Origin: Paenibacillus sp. YPG26
GTDB lineage: Bacteria > Bacillota > Bacilli > Paenibacillales > Paenibacillaceae
Assembly (NCBI RefSeq): GCF_023704175.1
Contig: NZ_CP084530.1
Location: forward strand, 3,844,001-3,908,000
Length of the DNA: 64,000 bases
Reading direction: 5' to 3'
Shown here: positions 10,240 through 18,280 of the stretch, one piece after another
How positions within the stretch are numbered: the first letter of the stretch is position 1
How the letters are laid out: every line of letters begins with the position of its first letter
Notes under the pieces: generated by a model
What the model was told of the DNA's origin: nothing
What the model saw: only the letters and a program-made list of their open reading frames with translations
Database searches by the model: none
Program-made: the position numbers and the translations under genes

Positions 10240-10426
10240 GTACAAGGACGGGGAACTAGCTGTTGCCCTGTTCAAAAAATACGCACGGACCTGTACATTC
10301 TCTCTTACTCAGCACATATCTCCGAATTACAAGGTCACCGATTGCTCTGAGGCCGCTGTGATATTGCCTCCTGAGTTCTTATCTTCAATCTGCCACAGAC
10401 CTTTGGATGCCATGCCAGCCGCCCTA

Positions 10427-10834
10427 CTATTTCCTTTTCACCGTGCTGTTCAACCCTGCAGCCTGCCTCATCAGAATCGCCCGGATCACGAACCAAAACA
10501 GGATATAGGTGACAAGAAATATTCCTGCGCCCATCAACAGCGGCGTAAGCCTCACCGGGAACCAGCCTACGCTTACAGCAAGGGGAAAGAACACTACGAG
10601 CGACAATAGAAAGTGTATAACAACCTGCTTAAGCGGACTCCAACTCTCCTTGTCAAAGATAAATGAGGCCGCCCCAAAATACCCGCCCATGACCATACTC
10701 CCCATCAGATTAAGCCAGATACTTGTTACCGTAGCCTCAGTATCAGTAATAACAAGAATTCCAATGGCAATCAGCGACAAGACGGCAGCTGCGCCGAACC
10801 CTGTCCATACTCGTCTTATAATATTACTGACCAT
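10427..10834 (-). CDS. DUF3021 family membrane protein
   Basis: Small membrane protein of about 135 aa with four hydrophobic segments arranged as in DUF3021 proteins. The start at ATG 10834 follows ggaggtggatctg. The gene overlaps the end of the LytTR gene upstream by 11 bases, so translation is probably coupled. DUF3021 proteins are commonly encoded beside a LytTR DNA-binding protein and are thought to hold it at the membrane and inhibit it; that role is taken from the family, not shown here. Confidence 0.85.
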   Translation of the reverse strand: MVSNIIRRVWTGFGAAAVLSLIAIGILVITDTEATVTSIWLNLMGSMVMGGYFGAASFIFDKESWSPLKQVVIHFLLSLVVFFPLAVSVGWFPVRLTPLLMGAGIFLVTYILFWFVIRAILMRQAAGLNSTVKRK

Positions 10835-11282
10835 CAGATCCACCTCCAAATATTAATTTCTTCTTCAATTCCGATACATAACCCCGGGATACATATTCCT
10901 TATTCCCTGATTTGAAATACACGCAGAGGTTCCCGTTGAACGATAATTCAAACCGCTCGATCTGATTCAAGTTGCCGATCACCGATTTCGAGAACCGTGT
11001 GAATTCATCCGCAAGAATCTCCTCCACTTCATACAGCTTCATTCTCAGCTCTACCCGTTGATTCTGAATGGATGCGAACACCTTCCGATGTTCGGAATAC
11101 ACATAGTCAATTCCACCCGGATCAAGCAGAATCGATTGTTCATCCTCCACTCCAATTAGCCGTTTCACCGTCTTCCCCTGCAGCTTATTCATCAGCAGCG
11201 CAAGTTCCGCATTCCATTCCTTCGCTTTGACGGTGATGGTTGTCTCCGTATATTGCTCGTTAATTTCCACTTCAACTTTCAT
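10824..11282 (-). CDS. LytTR domain DNA-binding protein
   Basis: A 152-aa regulator with a C-terminal LytTR DNA-binding domain (about residues 50-145; IDYVYSEHRKVF and TRFSKSVIGNLNQIERF are typical) and no receiver domain. I choose ATG 11282, preceded by ggggagtgag, over an upstream in-frame ATG at 11315 that has no site. It is first in a two-gene unit with the DUF3021 membrane protein. The pair probably forms a membrane-tethered regulatory switch; its target genes are not evident in the window. Confidence 0.87.
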   Translation of the reverse strand: MKVEVEINEQYTETTITVKAKEWNAELALLMNKLQGKTVKRLIGVEDEQSILLDPGGIDYVYSEHRKVFASIQNQRVELRMKLYEVEEILADEFTRFSKSVIGNLNQIERFELSFNGNLCVYFKSGNKEYVSRGYVSELKKKLIFGGGSDGQ

Positions 11283-11621
11283 TGTACTCTCACTCCCCGG
11301 CCGGTATATGTTCATTATCGCTTATGGGTTATTTCCAAATCTATAGCTTGTGAGCAACCTGTCGATTTCGACGCCTAACCTGCCAATTTACTGTACGAAG
11401 TGAATCAAATCAACGCAAAGAAACCGTTCTTCGTCCGAAATGGAGGGATCACCCAACCATTTACGAAAAGAACGGTCTCTATGTCATTCATTATAACTAC
11501 GGAGCAGTCCAGCATCCGCTTATTCAAGTGAGGGCTGTGACAGCCCTCACCTATAAGAAATTCACGGTATGCCCTACCGCAGCTTACAGCGAACCAGCGG
11601 CAAGCCGCTGGATCGAATCTG
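11283..11621. other. intergenic stretch without a supported gene
   Basis: This 339-base stretch separates the LytTR gene from ddh. The only clear element is a hairpin at 11528-11550 (GTGAGGGCTG/CAGCCCTCAC) just past the ddh stop. It could terminate ddh on the minus strand but lacks a T-run there. Short open frames exist on both strands at 11400-11530, but none has a convincing start or a recognisable product. Confidence 0.5.
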
Positions 11622-12599
11622 CTACAGCAGTTCTTTGCGCAGCTGCTCCGGTGACTTCGGTGAGAGCAGGCCAAACGGGATATCGAAGACGGTGTACGCA
11701 CCGGACTCTCCCTTTTGTGCCAGGCGGTATGCCGCACGGGCATAGGCAACCAGCACGCTGGCCGTGAATTCCGGATTACTGTCCAGCTTCAGGCCGAACT
11801 CGATGATCTGGGTATTCCCCTCACCTGTCCGTCCGCTCCGGATAACATGGCCGCCATGCGGCATAGTTCCATGCTCTGCGGCTAGTGTCTCTTCACTTAC
11901 AAAGTGAACCACAGTCTCATAATCGGCAAAGTAGTTCGGCATAGTACGGATGGTCTCCGCAATCGCTTCACGATCCGCGCCTTCTTCAGCCACTACGTAA
12001 CATTCACGCAGGTGCTTGTCACGGGTAGACAGCTCCGGGTTCTCCCCACTGCGTACCCGCGCCACCGCTTCCTCACGAGGAATGGTGTACTGGATGCCGT
12101 TCTTGACGCCTTGAACACGGCGAATAGCATCGGAATGGCCCTGGCTTACGCCTTTGCCCCAGAAGGTGAACTCGTTACCTTCCGGCAGCACGGCTTCCGC
12201 GAGCAGACGGTTCAGGGAGAACAAGCCCGGATCCCAACCGGTAGAAATGACGCTGACCGTTCCCGCCGTACGGGCACTTGCCTGTACTTCCTCATAATAC
12301 TCGGGAATCCGCGCATGGGTATCGAAGCTGTCAACCGTATGGAACAGCTTCGCCAGAGCCGGACCTTGCTCCGGCAGGTCTGTCGCGGAGCCGCCGCACA
12401 GGATCAGCACATCGATTTTTCCTTTATAAGACTCAATATCGTTAATGGACACCATCTGTGTGCCCGACTCTAGTGTTTGGGGATCGCGGCGCGTAAAAAT
12501 CGCTTCCAGTCGAAGATCAGGATTCTGCCGGATTGCCGCCTCGACGCCACGTCCAAGATTGCCGTAGCCAACGATGCCGATAGAAATAGGTTGGGTCAT
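11622..12599 (-). CDS. ddh: meso-diaminopimelate D-dehydrogenase
   Basis: Oxidoreductase (325 aa, the family's normal length) that interconverts L-tetrahydrodipicolinate, ammonia and NADPH with meso-diaminopimelate. This is the one-step branch of lysine and cell-wall DAP synthesis. The N-terminal Rossmann motif GIVGYGNLGRGVE and the substrate-domain segments STGWDPGLFSLNR and FWGKGVSQGHSDAIRR identify it. The start at ATG 12599 is supported by ggagg 12 bases upstream; an in-frame ATG 18 bases earlier would cover that site. It lies 34 bases after the glutamate dehydrogenase gene on the same strand with no terminator between, so co-transcription is likely. Confidence 0.93.
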   Translation of the reverse strand: MTQPISIGIVGYGNLGRGVEAAIRQNPDLRLEAIFTRRDPQTLESGTQMVSINDIESYKGKIDVLILCGGSATDLPEQGPALAKLFHTVDSFDTHARIPEYYEEVQASARTAGTVSVISTGWDPGLFSLNRLLAEAVLPEGNEFTFWGKGVSQGHSDAIRRVQGVKNGIQYTIPREEAVARVRSGENPELSTRDKHLRECYVVAEEGADREAIAETIRTMPNYFADYETVVHFVSEETLAAEHGTMPHGGHVIRSGRTGEGNTQIIEFGLKLDSNPEFTASVLVAYARAAYRLAQKGESGAYTVFDIPFGLLSPKSPEQLRKELL

Positions 12600-12633
12600 G
12601 GTTATCGTGTCCTCCATTTCAAGTTATGCGGGA

Positions 12634-13905
12634 TTAGATCCAACCGCGTGCGCTCATTGCTTCGCTGATCCGTTTGATGGAGATCATGAAAGCAGCCGTA
12701 CGCAGATCGGTGCCATGCTCACGGGATAGGGCACGAACTTCATCATAAGAAGCGTACATCCGTTGTGACAGGCGCTCCAATACTTCTTCTTCCGTCCAGT
12801 AGAAGTTAGCCAGGTTCTGTACCCACTCGAAGTACGATACAGTAACGCCGCCTGCGTTCGCCAGGATATCAGGAATAACGAGCACGCCTTTCTCCTGCAG
12901 AATCTTGTCTGCTTCTGGAGTTGTAGGTCCGTTAGCCGCTTCAGCGATGATGCGGGCTTTGATGTTAGATGCGTTGGCGCCAGTAATTACGTTCTCAAGT
13001 GCCGCCGGGATAAGAATATCAACATCCAGCTCAAGCAGCTCTTCATTCGTAATCAGGTAGGATTGACCGTAGTCTGCCAGCTTGGCGTTGTCTTTGAGCT
13101 CGTACACTTTCTGCAAGTCAAGACCTTCCGCCTGATACAAGCCCGCTCTGGAGTCGCTGACTGCAACCACTTTACAGCCTTGTTCAGCCAACAGACGGGC
13201 AGCAATACGTCCAGCGTTACCGAAGCCTTGTACCGCAACTGTTGCGCCTTCTGGAGAAATGTTAAGCTCCTTGAGTGCAGCGAGTACAGTATATACACAG
13301 CCTTGTGCTGTCGCTTCATTCCGTCCTTTGGATCCGCCAAGGATAAGCGGTTTGCCTGTAATGATGCCTGGCGTGTTAACGCCTTTCAGGCGGCTGTATG
13401 TATCCATCATCCAGCCCATAATCTCTGGTGTTGTGTAGACATCCGGTGCCGGGATATCTTTGTCCGGTCCGATGAAATCAGCGATAGCTTCCATGAAGCC
13501 GCGGCTGACGCGTTCCACTTCGCCCTTGCTCATTGTGCGCGGGTCACAGATTACTCCGCCCTTGCCGCCGCCGTAAGGAAGGCCAACAACGCCGCATTTG
13601 AAGGACATCCACATGGACAATGCCTTAACTTCGTCCAGTGTAACGTCCGGGTGGAAGCGGATTCCGCCTTTGCCTGGACCTACAGCATCATTGTGCTGGG
13701 AACGGTAGCCTTCGAACACGACCACGCTGCCGTCATCCATCTTCACAGGGAAGTTCACGGTCAATACACGTTTAGGTCTTTTCAGGATATCGGTAACATG
13801 CTTCGGAAGATTCAAATAAGAAGCTGCCTCATCAATTTGTTTTTGTACAATTTCAAAGGGGTTTAAGGTCTCTTGTACTTGCTCTACGTTCTCTCTAATG
13901 CTCAT
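12634..13905 (-). CDS. glutamate dehydrogenase, GudB/RocG type
   Basis: A 423-aa hexameric-type glutamate dehydrogenase catalysing reversible oxidative deamination of glutamate to 2-oxoglutarate and ammonia. Recognisable segments are GPGKGGIRFHPDVT (substrate lysine region), GLPYGGGKGGV (catalytic lysine region) and the dinucleotide-binding VQGFGNAGRIAARLLAEQG. A ribosome binding site (aaaggg) precedes ATG 13905. The family in Bacilli is usually catabolic and NAD-dependent, but cofactor preference cannot be read here. The following ddh gene also handles ammonia. Confidence 0.94.
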   Translation of the reverse strand: MSIRENVEQVQETLNPFEIVQKQIDEAASYLNLPKHVTDILKRPKRVLTVNFPVKMDDGSVVVFEGYRSQHNDAVGPGKGGIRFHPDVTLDEVKALSMWMSFKCGVVGLPYGGGKGGVICDPRTMSKGEVERVSRGFMEAIADFIGPDKDIPAPDVYTTPEIMGWMMDTYSRLKGVNTPGIITGKPLILGGSKGRNEATAQGCVYTVLAALKELNISPEGATVAVQGFGNAGRIAARLLAEQGCKVVAVSDSRAGLYQAEGLDLQKVYELKDNAKLADYGQSYLITNEELLELDVDILIPAALENVITGANASNIKARIIAEAANGPTTPEADKILQEKGVLVIPDILANAGGVTVSYFEWVQNLANFYWTEEEVLERLSQRMYASYDEVRALSREHGTDLRTAAFMISIKRISEAMSARGWI

Positions 13906-14163
13906 AAGCTATCAGCCCTTTCATCCATCTAATTTTTTCGATTCACCGCTTTAAAGAGGTCAAAATACATCTTACATCATACGTTAGTTTAGTAAAAGAC
14001 TTTTTTCGTTGAAATCAGTGAATCTTTTCCATCAGGTTGATACAAAAGATTTATCAGTTACTTGAAGGAATAGTGCACGGATACTTAATTTCAATGTTAA
14101 TTCTACCCTAATAAGGGCCAAGGTAACGGTTTTTACAGTTGATAACCCGGATATATGATTGTT

Positions 14164-14440
14164 GATTGGATCGGTGCTCGCAAGAGTATCACCATCGTGA
14201 TTAGCGTATTTGCTGTTATATTGTGTTTATTACCATTAACAACTTCTTAATCTTCTTATTCATTCTAATGATGATCGTTGGGGAGCACTCACTCAGGTGG
14301 AGCTTGGCGCCCCCTCAACAAAGCTATTTGTTGGTATTTCACTTTGGGTCAGCAATTGGCGGATTGGTATTAAACCAAACTGGCTTGTATTCCAGTACAG
14401 CTTGGTTTGGGAGTGGAATTGTCATAATTGCGTATCAAGA
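14164..14440 (+). pseudogene. remnant of an MFS transporter (C-terminal end)
   Basis: Two reading frames together give a recognisable tail of a sugar/drug-type MFS permease. The first frame reads [16 protein letters not shown]...LPLTTS and stops at 14248-14250. The second continues with [10 protein letters not shown], then [11 protein letters not shown], then [20 protein letters not shown] up to about 14435. A frameshift separates them, and the usual linker between QQSYL and the last two helices is missing, so there is an internal deletion as well. The rest of the gene is gone. It faces the flavoprotein gene and just touches its stop codon. Confidence 0.75.
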
Positions 14441-15673
14441 GAGCACAAGGCTTCGGGCTAGGATAGGGAAAAACTGTGGAGGCACACCCATCAGTACTCG
14501 TCCGTATAGCTCTAGTCCAGTCGACGCTGTAGTCAGCGCATGATTGGAGCCGCCTCTGATGTCCCGGAATATTTGAGATAAGCGGTTGGAATCGGCAATC
14601 ACACTTCCTCCGCTCTCTGCCATTAGCATATCTACGGCTTCCCAGCACAGCATGGCTGCATAGGTCATATCTGTCTGCACCTGTGCCGATTCCTTTAGAC
14701 TAAACGGTGCTGTATTCTGCACATGACGCTCCAAATTGTCAATGGTTCGACTGATATGAAGATGAGCGGATTCGACCTTCATAGCCGCAAGTCCCACTTT
14801 ATATTGGATATGGCCCACTGCAGCTTGAGAGCTATGGACAGTCATCGCAATTCCCTTGTGAGGTGCTTTCTGGGCAAAATACTCGACAGCCCCTCTAGCG
14901 AGTCCGAGAATCGCGCTTATTCCCGTTGTGATGCTGAGAATGAGCTGTGAGTAAGGCTTGTATCTGTCACGTCCTGCCAGTTCGGCGGGCTGCCAGTCTC
15001 CCTGATGGGTGATGGTGATGACATGTCTATCAGGTATAAACACATTTTTGAGTTCCAGACTATTACTTGCGGATCCTTTCAGACTCATCGTATACCAATC
15101 GTCAACGATTGTGACCTCACTCATGGGTACAACGGCCAGCATCTCCTCCAAAGCCCTGCCTTCTTGCATGGATTTGGCGTCCTTGAGGCTTAACAGGGCA
15201 TGGGTTGCATGCTCTGAACCTGAACCGAACCCCCAAAAGCCCTCCTCTACCAAATACCCTCCTTCTACTTTCTTCACGACCGCTTTACGTGCTAACAAGA
15301 CAGAACAGAATCGCATCTCCTCTACCTGGTTATAGATTGACTCTAATACGTCCGAAGCTAATGATAGGGATGCGTTATAGTTATTTCCGTTAATAATTTG
15401 AACGACCCAGCCAACAGAACCATTCCCCTTAGCCACCTCGGAAATAATCTCGACCATAGCACGAATGCTAACCTCATGCCCCCCGTACTCCTTCGGTGTG
15501 CCAAGCTTAAACAGCCCCGCATCCGATATTTTCTGAATTACTTCATCAGGAATACGTCGTTCTTCATCGATCATAGTGCCGAACTTCTGCAGATAGGGAA
15601 CTAACTCGGTAGCACTCTGAAGCAATTGCTGTTCAAAAGCAGTAAGTTGGCATTCAGTACTTAAATTGGCCAT
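14435..15673 (-). CDS. acyl-CoA dehydrogenase-fold flavoprotein (group D monooxygenase-like)
   Basis: A 412-aa protein of the acyl-CoA dehydrogenase superfamily. The N-terminal helical domain ([20 protein letters not shown], then KEYGGHEVS) and the C-terminal Acyl-CoA_dh_2-type domain (about 230-380) match the branch of two-component flavin-dependent hydroxylases more than true acyl-CoA dehydrogenases. It would use reduced flavin supplied by a reductase not encoded nearby. Aaggag precedes ATG 15673. It is divergent from a TetR regulator. The substrate is unknown; an aromatic or xenobiotic compound is a guess. Confidence 0.8.
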   Translation of the reverse strand: MANLSTECQLTAFEQQLLQSATELVPYLQKFGTMIDEERRIPDEVIQKISDAGLFKLGTPKEYGGHEVSIRAMVEIISEVAKGNGSVGWVVQIINGNNYNASLSLASDVLESIYNQVEEMRFCSVLLARKAVVKKVEGGYLVEEGFWGFGSGSEHATHALLSLKDAKSMQEGRALEEMLAVVPMSEVTIVDDWYTMSLKGSASNSLELKNVFIPDRHVITITHQGDWQPAELAGRDRYKPYSQLILSITTGISAILGLARGAVEYFAQKAPHKGIAMTVHSSQAAVGHIQYKVGLAAMKVESAHLHISRTIDNLERHVQNTAPFSLKESAQVQTDMTYAAMLCWEAVDMLMAESGGSVIADSNRLSQIFRDIRGGSNHALTTASTGLELYGRVLMGVPPQFFPILARSLVLS

Positions 15674-15808
15674 TGAAATCCACTCCTTAATTATACATCT
15701 GTATATTTAAGATGCATTTATACAATAAATGGTATAATGTATAATTAATTTCAACAACCGATAAAATCTTAAGTTTGTCGATAAACGATACAGAAAGAGG
15801 AATCTGTC

Positions 15809-16366
15809 ATGGACAATACAACAACTGAAGATCTTCGGGTCCGAAGAACTCACAAGCTGTTATACAACGCTCTGTTAGAGTTAATGGAGAAACAGCCGTT
15901 CGGGAATATAACGGTGAAGCAGATCTGTGATCTAGCGATGGTACATCGAACTACTTTCTACACGCACTTCCAGGATAAATTCGACTTGCTTTCACGCGCT
16001 ATGCAGCAAATTGCGGAGGAAGAATTTAAGGGCATTGCCGATATATCCTTTTCTCCATCCGATAATTTTAGAGAGTTATTCTCTTTGGCAACGAAACATA
16101 AGAAGCTTTTCTCCATTCTGTTAGCCGAAGAGAGGGATTCTTTGAGAAATCTGTTACGAAGAGAGATGGGGAGGGGTATCAGGGAATACTTGACCAAGCA
16201 TAATTCGATTGAAGAGAATTCCATCGATATGCAAATTAAGATAGAGGCTTACATCGGAGCCGTGCTTGGTGTGATCACCTGGTGGATTGAGAGCAACATG
16301 CCGATCGACCACGAAGAGTTGTATGAAAAAATGAATATCTTCTCAGAGTGGAAGTTTGCAGATTAA
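15809..16366 (+). CDS. TetR/AcrR family transcriptional regulator
   Basis: A 185-aa regulator. The helix-turn-helix is clear (ITVKQICDLAMVHRTTFYTH), followed by a helical domain resembling the TetR_C type of small Firmicute regulators. It is divergent from the flavoprotein gene, its most probable target. The AT-rich spacer holds several TATA-like repeats (for example TATAAT at 15733-15738) but no single convincing operator. A hairpin at 16423-16446 (ggcagcc/ggctgcc) downstream may end the transcript but has no T-run. Confidence 0.9.
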   Translation: MDNTTTEDLRVRRTHKLLYNALLELMEKQPFGNITVKQICDLAMVHRTTFYTHFQDKFDLLSRAMQQIAEEEFKGIADISFSPSDNFRELFSLATKHKKLFSILLAEERDSLRNLLRREMGRGIREYLTKHNSIEENSIDMQIKIEAYIGAVLGVITWWIESNMPIDHEELYEKMNIFSEWKFAD

Positions 16367-16525
16367 CTTCGTATTTTCTCACCGTGAGTGACTGTTCTAT
16401 CCTCAGTACTTCAGTGAGTAGTGGCAGCCTATGGGGGCCGGCTGCCGCTTTAGAAGGATTGACTTAGAGCCGGTCGCTCGTATTCGGACTACCATCTTCG
16501 CAATCGGTTCGGTAGATGCAACTTG

Positions 16526-16561
16526 AAAAGGACTCCCTGAGCAATAGCTCAAGAGAGTCCT
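16526..16561 (-). terminator. intrinsic terminator of the amylase-SLH operon
   Basis: On the minus strand AGGACTC and CTGAGC-type arms form a hairpin around an ATT loop (GAGCTATTGCTC at the top), followed by TTTTC. It sits just after the stop of the SLH protein gene. Confidence 0.8.
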
Positions 16562-16573
16562 AGACGTTGAAGC

Positions 16574-18256
16574 CTATTCGTTAATAAATTTAACCACTTT
16601 CAGCATTCTTTCCAGCATAACCGTTCCTTCGGCGCGAGTCGCAGGGGCTCCAGGATGGAGCAATCCGCGCTCATCCCCTTTCAAAATCCCGAGCTGAACT
16701 GCCGCGGAGATCGATGGAGCGGCCCAAGCTGAAATGCTGTTCTTATCCGCAAACGATAAAGTCGTTGTCGAATTCGGTACGGAAGCTCCGGCAAATTTCA
16801 AAGCACGTTCAAAGATAGCAGCCATCTGCTCACGGGTAATGCGATCTCCAGGCTTGAACTGATCACCTTCGCCTTTAATCAACCCCGCGGATACAGCAAT
16901 ACCTACTTCTTTGTAGAACCAATCCGTCTCCTTCACATCCTTAAAAGATGTAGTTCCGGTACTATCCGATAACCCGAGTGCTCTAACTACCAAACTAGTA
17001 AATTCGGCACGAGTTATGTTCAGTTGAGGCCCGAATTTCGTATCCGTTATACCATTAACAAGTAAATGAGAGGCCATCTTGGAGATATTTGCTTCGGCCC
17101 AATGACCTTTAATATCAGCAAAAGATTTGGTTCCTGACACCACCGCATACGTGCTGTTGCTCGTGCGATTAATCACGGCTGAGAAACCTGTTGCATCCTT
17201 GGTAAAGTAGGTTGGAACCGGAATCAGACTGCCATCCTCATTCACCTTAACAGCTACAGCTTGAGAAGTATCGATCGTTCCACCGATATGAATAGAACGC
17301 TGCACATAGATATTGTTGAAGTTGTCGATTTCTTGTCTGGTTCCGTCAGCCTTTACCAGCTCCACGGTGAAGGTTGTCGGCGAACCAAGCAGCGCTAACC
17401 CTTTGCCAACAGTCTTCTCGCGAATTTGGTTCTGCTTCTCATCATTGACCTGAGATACGGTTACCACAATCGTATCGAGTTGGCTGCTGCCCAATGCTTT
17501 GAGCGGCAGATGATATCCACCAAATGGAGTTGCAACCAGGATGGAGGCCTCGGTGCCCCCCTTCTCTACAATGGCCTTCGACACATCTGCAGGAATGGAC
17601 ACAGCCACCGCCTTAGATTCTTTCACCTCTGGAATGGAGATAACAAATGCCTTAGCGTTCTCTTTGCCGCTTTGAATACCGGCGATTGCCTTCTTACTAT
17701 CCAGTACGACTTGAGACAATCCGGCAGCAGCCGGTTGAACAGTCACTGCTGAGGAGAGATCGTTAACAACCGTGCCCGCTGGAAGCATTGGATTATTCAA
17801 TCCTACAGCGGGCGGGTTGGTACTTCCCCCCGGATTCGATGGTGTGGTAGTTGAACCACCTCCGTCACCGCTTCCACCTCCACTACTAGGTGGCGCAGTC
17901 ACGTTAAAGCTGGCTGTCTTCACATTGGTTCCCTGTCCCGCTACGACCGTATATTGTCCCGCAGGCCACTTCGAATCATTGGCCGGTATGGTTATCGTGT
18001 CCTGATAGGCTCCATCCACCACATCCACGACATCGAAGAACAGGTTCAATTGGTTCGGTCCAATGACTTTGATACTGACCGATGACAACGTGGAGACGCC
18101 GGAGATCACCAGTGAACTTCCCTGAACCACACTCGCCGGAACCTGTACGCTAAGGTCCATTACCGACTGCTGGACTGGGGCGGCATATGCCGCCGAGGCG
18201 CCTGTCATAGCGACCGCGAGGGATATTGATAGAGTTGCTAATATTTTTTTGGGCAC
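16574..18256 (-). CDS. secreted SLH-domain surface protein
   Basis: A 560-aa protein starting at GTG 18256 (gaggaa upstream). It has a signal peptide with cleavage near AAYAAP, an Ig-like domain (about 30-115), a Gly/Ser/Pro linker, a middle domain (about 150-370) without a recognised catalytic motif, and three SLH repeats (about 375-555; FADIKGHWAEANISKMASH, FKDVKETDWFYKEVGIAVS, FADKNSISAWAAPSI). SLH repeats bind pyruvylated wall polymer. It lies 24 bases after the beta-amylase gene on the same strand, so the two are probably co-transcribed. A role as anchor or surface partner of the amylase is a guess. Confidence 0.88.
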   Translation of the reverse strand: MPKKILATLSISLAVAMTGASAAYAAPVQQSVMDLSVQVPASVVQGSSLVISGVSTLSSVSIKVIGPNQLNLFFDVVDVVDGAYQDTITIPANDSKWPAGQYTVVAGQGTNVKTASFNVTAPPSSGGGSGDGGGSTTTPSNPGGSTNPPAVGLNNPMLPAGTVVNDLSSAVTVQPAAAGLSQVVLDSKKAIAGIQSGKENAKAFVISIPEVKESKAVAVSIPADVSKAIVEKGGTEASILVATPFGGYHLPLKALGSSQLDTIVVTVSQVNDEKQNQIREKTVGKGLALLGSPTTFTVELVKADGTRQEIDNFNNIYVQRSIHIGGTIDTSQAVAVKVNEDGSLIPVPTYFTKDATGFSAVINRTSNSTYAVVSGTKSFADIKGHWAEANISKMASHLLVNGITDTKFGPQLNITRAEFTSLVVRALGLSDSTGTTSFKDVKETDWFYKEVGIAVSAGLIKGEGDQFKPGDRITREQMAAIFERALKFAGASVPNSTTTLSFADKNSISAWAAPSISAAVQLGILKGDERGLLHPGAPATRAEGTVMLERMLKVVKFINE

Positions 18257-18280
18257 GGCAGAATTCCTCGACTTTCTATA

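Noticed and set aside
11904..12473. 189-codon open frame on the plus strand
   Set aside because: Antisense to ddh and without start signals.
13063..13866. 267-codon open frame on the plus strand
   Set aside because: Lies wholly antisense to the well-conserved glutamate dehydrogenase gene, no ribosome binding site, no recognisable product.
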